Assembly: GCF_019091135.1 (NCBI RefSeq)
Contig: NZ_JAGXJW010000007.1
Span: forward strand, 102,895-166,894
DNA: 64,000 nucleotides
Direction: 5' to 3'
From: Cohnella sp. GbtcB17
GTDB lineage: Bacteria > Bacillota > Bacilli > Paenibacillales > Paenibacillaceae
Shown: in pieces, positions 59,399 to 64,000 of the stretch
Layout: every line of letters starts with the position of its first letter
How positions within the stretch are numbered: position 1 is the first letter of the stretch
The notes under the pieces: generated by a model
Databases searched by the model: none
What the model was told of the DNA's origin: nothing
Seen by the model: only the letters and a program-made list of their open reading frames with translations
Program-made: the position numbers and the translations under genes

Positions 59399-59427
59399 CG
59401 CCTCTGCATGTGCAGAGGCGATTTTTT
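59399..59427 (+). terminator. trp leader attenuator terminator
   Basis: CGCCTCTGC (59399-59407) pairs perfectly with GCAGAGGCG (59412-59420) around ATGT, then A and six T. It lies 104 bases before trpE and is the TRAP-controlled stop. Confidence 0.94.
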
Positions 59428-59530
59428 CGTTTTTCAAGGTTCATGGCTCGTGCATTAATCGCCGGCATGAGAGGCCGGCGCATCGGCGGGACCGCACAGG
59501 CTGCGGCCCTGGAGAGGGGAGATACAAGAG

Positions 59531-61114
59531 ATGGAACAGCAGCGCGGGAAAGAGCTTCAGGAGGTAATCCGGCTGTCGGCCGCCTACAATGTCATTCCGG
59601 TCGTCAGAAGATTGATGGCGGACACGGAGACGCCGATTCGCGTTTTCCAGCAGCTCGGCCAGGGAGGCCGCGCCTTTTTGCTCGAGAGCGTGGAGGGCGG
59701 CATCAAGTGGGCGAGATATTCGTTTATCGGCACGGACCCGTTTATGGTGCTTCGGTTGAAAAAAAACAAGGTATCGATCGACCAGGGGGGCCGCGAGGAA
59801 ACGTACGAAACGACGGATCCGTTGAAGCTGCTGCGTGAGCGACTCCGGGGCTATCGCAGTCCCGCGCTGCCTGAGCTTCCTCCGTTTACGGGCGGAGCGA
59901 TCGGATTTTTCGGCTACGATCTGCTGCAATATTATGAGCGCAGGCTGCCCGCGCATCGCGAGGACGACCTGAACATGGACGACATGCACTTCATGTTCTG
60001 CGACCGCATCGTCGTTTTCGACCACTTCAAGCAGCAGGTGCTCGTCATCGGCAACGTGCATGTGACGGACGGCGCCTCCGACGCCGACATCGAGCGCGAA
60101 TACGCGAAGGTGTCCGCCAGCATGGACGAGACGATTGCGCGCATGCGCCAGCCGCTGCCGCCGTCGGCCCCGGCCGTCGGCACGCCGCCGGTAGACCCCG
60201 AGCTTGGCGACGTTCGCTCGAACCTGACCAAGGAGCAGTTCCTTGCGAACGTGAACCAGGCCAAAGATTACATTCGGGCGGGCGACATTTTCCAAGTCGT
60301 GCTCTCCCAGCGCTTCCACATCGAGACCGAGGTCGATCCGCTTCAGGTATACCGGATGCTGCGGACGATGAACCCGTCGCCTTACATGTACATGCTGAAA
60401 CTGGGCGACGAGGTCATCGTCGGCGCTTCGCCCGAGCTGCTCGTCAAGGTCGACGGCGACCGCGTCGAGACCCGGCCGATCGCGGGTACGCGTCCGCGTG
60501 GCCGCACGCCCGAAGAGGACGCCGCACTCGCCAAGGAGCTGCTGGCGGATGAGAAGGAGCGCGCCGAGCACGTTATGCTCGTCGATCTGGGCCGCAACGA
60601 CCTGGGCCGCGTCTCCGAATTCGGTACGGTACGCTGCGATTCGTACATGGAGATCGAGCGTTACTCGCACGTCATGCACATCGTGTCCAACGTCACGGGC
60701 AAGCTCGCCACCGACAAGACATTTTTTGACGCTTTCCTGTCGTGCCTGCCGGCGGGCACCGTGTCCGGCGCGCCGAAGCTGCGGGCGATGGAGATCATTT
60801 CCGAGCTGGAGCGGGAGGCGCGCGGCGCTTACGCGGGCGCGATCGGCTACTTCGGCTTCTCCGGCAACATGGATACGTGCATTACGATCCGCACGATCGT
60901 GTTCAAGGGCGGCAAAGCGTACGTGCAAGCCGGCGCCGGCATCGTATGGGATTCCGTGCCCGAGAGCGAGTACGAGGAGACGGTCAACAAAGCCAAGGGC
61001 TGTCTGAAGGCGATCCGCGCTGCGGAGGCGATGTTCCCGCCGGCGGCGAAGCCGAAGCCGGGCAGGCTGATCGTCATGGCGGGCGACCGCAGCACGAATC
61101 TGGACTACGATTGA
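59531..61114 (+). CDS. trpE: Anthranilate synthase component I
   Basis: Converts chorismate to anthranilate with the glutaminase subunit TrpG, which is not encoded here and in Bacillales usually lies in the folate operon. The 527 residues have the tryptophan feedback motif LLES (in AFLLESVEGG), then the chorismate-binding domain: GDIFQVVLSQRF, PIAGTRPRGRTPEEDAALA, LVDLGRNDLGRV, LPAGTVSGAPKLRAMEII and YAGAIGYFGFSGNMD. GGGGAGATACAAGAG precedes the ATG. Confidence 0.97.
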   Translation: MEQQRGKELQEVIRLSAAYNVIPVVRRLMADTETPIRVFQQLGQGGRAFLLESVEGGIKWARYSFIGTDPFMVLRLKKNKVSIDQGGREETYETTDPLKLLRERLRGYRSPALPELPPFTGGAIGFFGYDLLQYYERRLPAHREDDLNMDDMHFMFCDRIVVFDHFKQQVLVIGNVHVTDGASDADIEREYAKVSASMDETIARMRQPLPPSAPAVGTPPVDPELGDVRSNLTKEQFLANVNQAKDYIRAGDIFQVVLSQRFHIETEVDPLQVYRMLRTMNPSPYMYMLKLGDEVIVGASPELLVKVDGDRVETRPIAGTRPRGRTPEEDAALAKELLADEKERAEHVMLVDLGRNDLGRVSEFGTVRCDSYMEIERYSHVMHIVSNVTGKLATDKTFFDAFLSCLPAGTVSGAPKLRAMEIISELEREARGAYAGAIGYFGFSGNMDTCITIRTIVFKGGKAYVQAGAGIVWDSVPESEYEETVNKAKGCLKAIRAAEAMFPPAAKPKPGRLIVMAGDRSTNLDYD

Positions 61115-61148
61115 TCGATTCCATACTTAAACGCGGGAGGGCATGACG

Positions 61149-62198
61149 ATGACGGTAATAGACGCGAACATAACGATGCCGCAAGCGATGGCGAAGCTGA
61201 TGGCCGGGCACGATCTGCTGAAGGAAGAGGCGCACGGCGTGATGAGCCTCATCATGCGCGGCGAAGCGACGCCGGCCCAGATCGGAGCCGCGGTGGTCGC
61301 GCTCCGGCTCAAGGGCGAGAGCATCGAGGAGATCACCGGCTTCGCGGAGGCGCTGCGTGACTTCGGCAACAAGGTAGCGGCGCCCCACGAAGATCTGCTG
61401 GACACTTGCGGCACGGGCGGTTCGGGCATCCATAAATTCAACATTTCCACCTCCTCGGCGATCGTCGCGGCGGCGGCCGGCGCGAGAGTGGCAAAGCACG
61501 GCAACCGCGCGATGAGCGGCAAAGCGGGCAGCGCGGACGTGCTCGAGGCGCTCGGCGTCAACATCCAGCTGACGGCGGAGCAAGCTGCGGCTTGCCTGCG
61601 CGATACGGGCATTACGTTCATGTTCGCCCAGCTGTACCATCCGGCGCTGAAGCACGCTGCGGCCCCTCGCAAAGAGCTCGGCATTCGCACGATCTTCAAT
61701 ATGCTCGGACCGCTCGCGAATCCCGCCGGCGCAGACCGTCAGCTGATGGGCCTGTACGACAGGACCAAGACCGACGTCGTCGCTGCCGTGCTCGGCCGGC
61801 TTGGACTGAAGCGCGCGATGGTCGTCGGCAGCCATGACGGACTTGACGAGATCAGTGTGTCCGCGCCGACGCAGGTGTCCGAGCTGAAGGACGGCGTCGT
61901 CACGACGTACGACATCACGCCGGAAGACCTGGGGCTTGCGACGCTGCCGCTCGGCGCATTGATCGGCGGCGACGCGGCCGAGAACGCCGACATCGTCCGC
62001 CGCATTCTGGCGGGGGAACGCGGCGCCTATCGCGACGTCGTGCTGGCGAACGCCGGCGCGTGCATCTATGTCGCCGGACGGGCGGACAGTCTCGCGGACG
62101 GCGTCAAGCTTGCGGCGGAGACGATCGACTCGGGCGCGGCGGCTGCGAAGCTGTCGCAGTGGATCAAGCGGACGGAGGAGCTCGGACATGTTTCTTGA
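61149..62198 (+). CDS. trpD: Anthranilate phosphoribosyltransferase
   Basis: Adds phosphoribose to anthranilate. The 349 residues show DLLDTCGTGGSGIHKFNIS (PRPP site), VAKHGNRAMSGKAGSADVLEALGVN, and FMFAQLYHPALKHAAAPRKELGIRTIFNMLGPLANP. GGGAGG at 61135-61140 lies eight bases before ATG 61149; ATG 61143 would be only two bases away. The 3' end overlaps trpC by 11 bases. Confidence 0.96.
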   Translation: MTVIDANITMPQAMAKLMAGHDLLKEEAHGVMSLIMRGEATPAQIGAAVVALRLKGESIEEITGFAEALRDFGNKVAAPHEDLLDTCGTGGSGIHKFNISTSSAIVAAAAGARVAKHGNRAMSGKAGSADVLEALGVNIQLTAEQAAACLRDTGITFMFAQLYHPALKHAAAPRKELGIRTIFNMLGPLANPAGADRQLMGLYDRTKTDVVAAVLGRLGLKRAMVVGSHDGLDEISVSAPTQVSELKDGVVTTYDITPEDLGLATLPLGALIGGDAAENADIVRRILAGERGAYRDVVLANAGACIYVAGRADSLADGVKLAAETIDSGAAAAKLSQWIKRTEELGHVS

Positions 62199-63000
62199 TC
62201 GAATCGTAGCGACAAAAAAAGAAGAAGCGGCGGCACTGAAGGCGTCGATGAATTTGAACGCCGCCGAGCGCGAGATCGCGGGCCTGCCCGCTTGCCTGGG
62301 CTTCGAAGCTGCGCTTCAGGCGGGTCGGCGCCGCCGGCCGGTCGGCCTCATCGCCGAAGTGAAGAAGGCAGGCCCCTCCAAGGGGCTCATCCGGCCGGAC
62401 TTTCATCCGGTACAGCTCGCCAAGGCGTATGAGGCTGCCGGCACGGACTGCATCTCGGTGCTGACCGACGTTCAATATTTTCAAGGCAGCAACGATTATT
62501 TGCGCGGCGTCCGCGAGGGCGTGAACGTCCCGCTGCTGCGCAAGGACTTTACGATCGACGAGCGGCAAGTGTATGAGGCGCGACTGATCGGCGCCGACGC
62601 GATCCTGCACATCGCGGCGATCCTGGACAAGCGGCAGCTGGATGCCTATCATCGGCTCGCGCGCGACATCGGGCTGGACGTGCTCGTCGAGGTGCATAAC
62701 CGCCCCGAGCTCGAGACGGTGCTCGAAGTCGGGCTCGCGACGCTGATCGGCGTCAACAACCGCAACCTGCACACGTTCGAGACCGACCTTGCGGTCACGG
62801 AAGAGCTGATCGCGCTTATGCCGCAAGGCGTCACGGCGGTCAGCGAGAGCGCGATCGCCTCGCCGGACGATATCGCGTATGTCGGCAAGGCTGGCGCGCA
62901 GGCCGTGCTCGTCGGCGAGCACTTCATGCGTCAGCTGGACGTCGGCGCCGCGATCGAAGGCTTGCTCGGCCCGGTCGTCCAGGCGGGAGCGGCGGGATGA
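62188..63000 (+). CDS. trpC: Indole-3-glycerol phosphate synthase
   Basis: Closes the indole ring. The 270 residues form a TIM barrel with LIAEVKKAGPSKGLIRPDF (catalytic lysine), SVLTDVQYFQGSNDYL, LLRKDFTIDERQVYEARLIGADAILHI, LVEVHNRPELE and IGVNNRNLHTFETDL, each a known active-site strand. It is separate from TrpF, unlike in enteric bacteria. It overlaps both trpD and trpF by a few bases. Confidence 0.97.
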   Translation: MFLDRIVATKKEEAAALKASMNLNAAEREIAGLPACLGFEAALQAGRRRRPVGLIAEVKKAGPSKGLIRPDFHPVQLAKAYEAAGTDCISVLTDVQYFQGSNDYLRGVREGVNVPLLRKDFTIDERQVYEARLIGADAILHIAAILDKRQLDAYHRLARDIGLDVLVEVHNRPELETVLEVGLATLIGVNNRNLHTFETDLAVTEELIALMPQGVTAVSESAIASPDDIAYVGKAGAQAVLVGEHFMRQLDVGAAIEGLLGPVVQAGAAG

Positions 63001-63758
63001 GCGCTAACGGCGAATGGGATCTGACGCGTAGGGAGACGGCAGTAGCCAAGATCACGCGTCCGGCGGTCAAAATCTGCGGCATCATGCAAGCGGAGACGCT
63101 GCGCGAGATGGACGGGCTGCCCGTCGACTACATCGGCTTTATCTTCTCGCCGAAGAGCCGCCGCTACGTGACGCCCGCTGCGGCGGGCGAACTGATCCGT
63201 CAGTCGCGCGAATCCAGGATGGCAGGCGGCCGTCCGCCGCTCGCCGTCGGCGTGTTCGTCGACCCGACGCTCGAGACGCTTGAGGCCACGCTCGCCGCAG
63301 CGCCGCTTGACGTCGTGCAGCTGCACGGCAAAGGCGAAACGCCGGATTTTTGCAGAGAGGTCGCCCGGCGGTTTAAAGTAGACGTGTGGCGCGCGCTGTC
63401 CGCCGGCGGCGAAGAACAACGATCGGACGGGGCGGCGGAAGGCGCCGAAACGCCCGATGCCGGCCCCGCGCGGCTAGCGGCTTATGCCGGCGCCGTATCC
63501 GCCGTGCTGATCGACACGGCCGGCGGGGGCACGGGACGCGCTTTTCCGTGGGAAGTCATTCCGGCCTACGAGCGGGCCGCCAAAGCAGCCGGCATTCGGC
63601 TGTTTGTCGCGGGCGGACTCGATCCGGACAACGTAGGGGAACTGCTGTCGGTCTATGCGCCCGACGGCGTCGACATATCGAGCGGCGTCGAGACGAACGG
63701 CGCCAAGGACGCGATTAAAATCGCCGCATTCGCGGAAAGGGTGAAGCAGCAATCATGA
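62997..63758 (+). CDS. trpF: Phosphoribosylanthranilate isomerase
   Basis: Isomerises phosphoribosylanthranilate. In 253 residues: [15 protein letters not shown] (catalytic cysteine), [60 protein letters not shown] (catalytic aspartate) and [15 protein letters not shown]. It is longer than the usual 205-220 residues because of a 17-residue N-terminal extension and an acidic insert (about 137-155, [17 protein letters not shown]). ATG 62997 overlaps the trpC stop. Confidence 0.95.
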   Translation: MSANGEWDLTRRETAVAKITRPAVKICGIMQAETLREMDGLPVDYIGFIFSPKSRRYVTPAAAGELIRQSRESRMAGGRPPLAVGVFVDPTLETLEATLAAAPLDVVQLHGKGETPDFCREVARRFKVDVWRALSAGGEEQRSDGAAEGAETPDAGPARLAAYAGAVSAVLIDTAGGGTGRAFPWEVIPAYERAAKAAGIRLFVAGGLDPDNVGELLSVYAPDGVDISSGVETNGAKDAIKIAAFAERVKQQS

Positions 63759-64000
63759 CGACGACACAATTGCCGGACACGTACGGCCGATTCGGCAGCT
63801 TCGGCGGACGCTACGTCCCCGAGACGCTGATGAACGCGCTGTACGAGCTGGAGGAAGCCTACAACCGCTACAAGGACGATCCGGATTTTCTGGCGGAGGT
63901 TCGTTATTTGCTCAAGCAATATTCGGGCCGGCCGACCCCGCTGTATTATGCCGAACGCCTCACCGGGCATCTCGGCGGCGCGCAGAACTATCTTAGGCGG
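63755..64000 (+). CDS. trpB: Tryptophan synthase beta chain, N-terminal part (cut by window end)
   Basis: The first 82 residues are present: [27 protein letters not shown], then [26 protein letters not shown], the standard TrpB opening. The PLP lysine lies beyond the window. ATG 63755 overlaps the trpF stop as ATGA. TrpB condenses indole with serine; trpA is expected next. The gene is open to the right edge. Confidence 0.96.
   Translation, partial: MTTTQLPDTYGRFGSFGGRYVPETLMNALYELEEAYNRYKDDPDFLAEVRYLLKQYSGRPTPLYYAERLTGHLGGAQNYLRR

Noticed and set aside
59183..59530. T-box riboswitch before trpE
   Set aside because: No T-box sequence or specifier-loop structure is seen; the phased GAG triplets and mtrB in the window explain the leader.

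Overview
The window is about 64 kb of a GC-rich, endospore-forming Firmicute chromosome, most like Paenibacillaceae (Cohnella/Paenibacillus type). This rests on dense sporulation and germination genes (spoVAA-AB-AF, dacB-spmA-spmB, ytfJ, ypeB, spoVIF, spoIVA, YIEGIA), AGGAGG ribosome sites with many GTG and TTG starts, a TRAP-controlled trp operon, and gene order matching several Bacillus subtilis blocks. There is no phage, transposase, CRISPR array or rRNA. One tRNA is present.

Layout. 1-4.5 kb: spoVAA (cut by the window edge), spoVAB, spoVAF, lysA, ppiB. 4.5-7.7 kb: an FMN riboswitch and ribE-ribBA-ribH, without ribD. 7.7-20 kb: scpA-scpB, a DUF2953 protein, ytfJ, a sigma-E promoter with dacB-spmA-spmB, rluB, and resABCDE for cytochrome c maturation and redox sensing. 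20-27 kb: serA and a membrane-anchored unknown on the minus strand, a CPBP protease, a polysaccharide deacetylase lipoprotein (minus), mecA and prsW. 27-36.8 kb: a 52-residue zinc-ribbon protein where sleB is expected, ypeB, a PilZ protein, ypfB, cmk, plsC, rpsA, the YIEGIA pair, der, plsY and gpsA. 36.9-42.2 kb: spoVIF (sigma-K promoter), a nitroreductase, a DUF2768 protein, a ferredoxin/nucleotidyltransferase/ferredoxin trio, a YphF-like lipoprotein and spoIVA (sigma-E promoter). 42.3-48.8 kb is the accessory stretch: a sugar ABC transporter whose ATPase gene carries an in-frame amber codon, hup, an agr-like peptide-signalling cassette, and tRNA-Pro(GGG). 48.9-64 kb: mtrB (TRAP), an anchored unknown, hepS-menG-ubiA-ubiX-mqnA-hepT, ndk, cheR, aroC-aroB-aroH, and a TRAP-controlled leader with trpE-D-C-F-B (trpB is cut by the window edge).

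How the genes work together. The aro-trp block makes chorismate and then tryptophan. TRAP, encoded 10 kb upstream, should bind six GAG triplets in the trp leader and favour an intrinsic terminator. The hep/mqn/men genes make menaquinone, apparently with a futalosine-route first step, and the res genes make and regulate the respiratory cytochromes that use it. plsC, plsY and gpsA serve phospholipid synthesis.

The best candidate for an unusual system is the four-gene agr-like operon at 46.8-48.55 kb: an AgrC-like membrane sensor with no kinase, AgrB, a 40-residue AgrD-like pro-peptide missed by size cut-offs, and a LytTR DNA-binding protein with no receiver. The genes overlap at every junction. 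This looks like a peptide quorum-sensing circuit wired without a phosphorelay.
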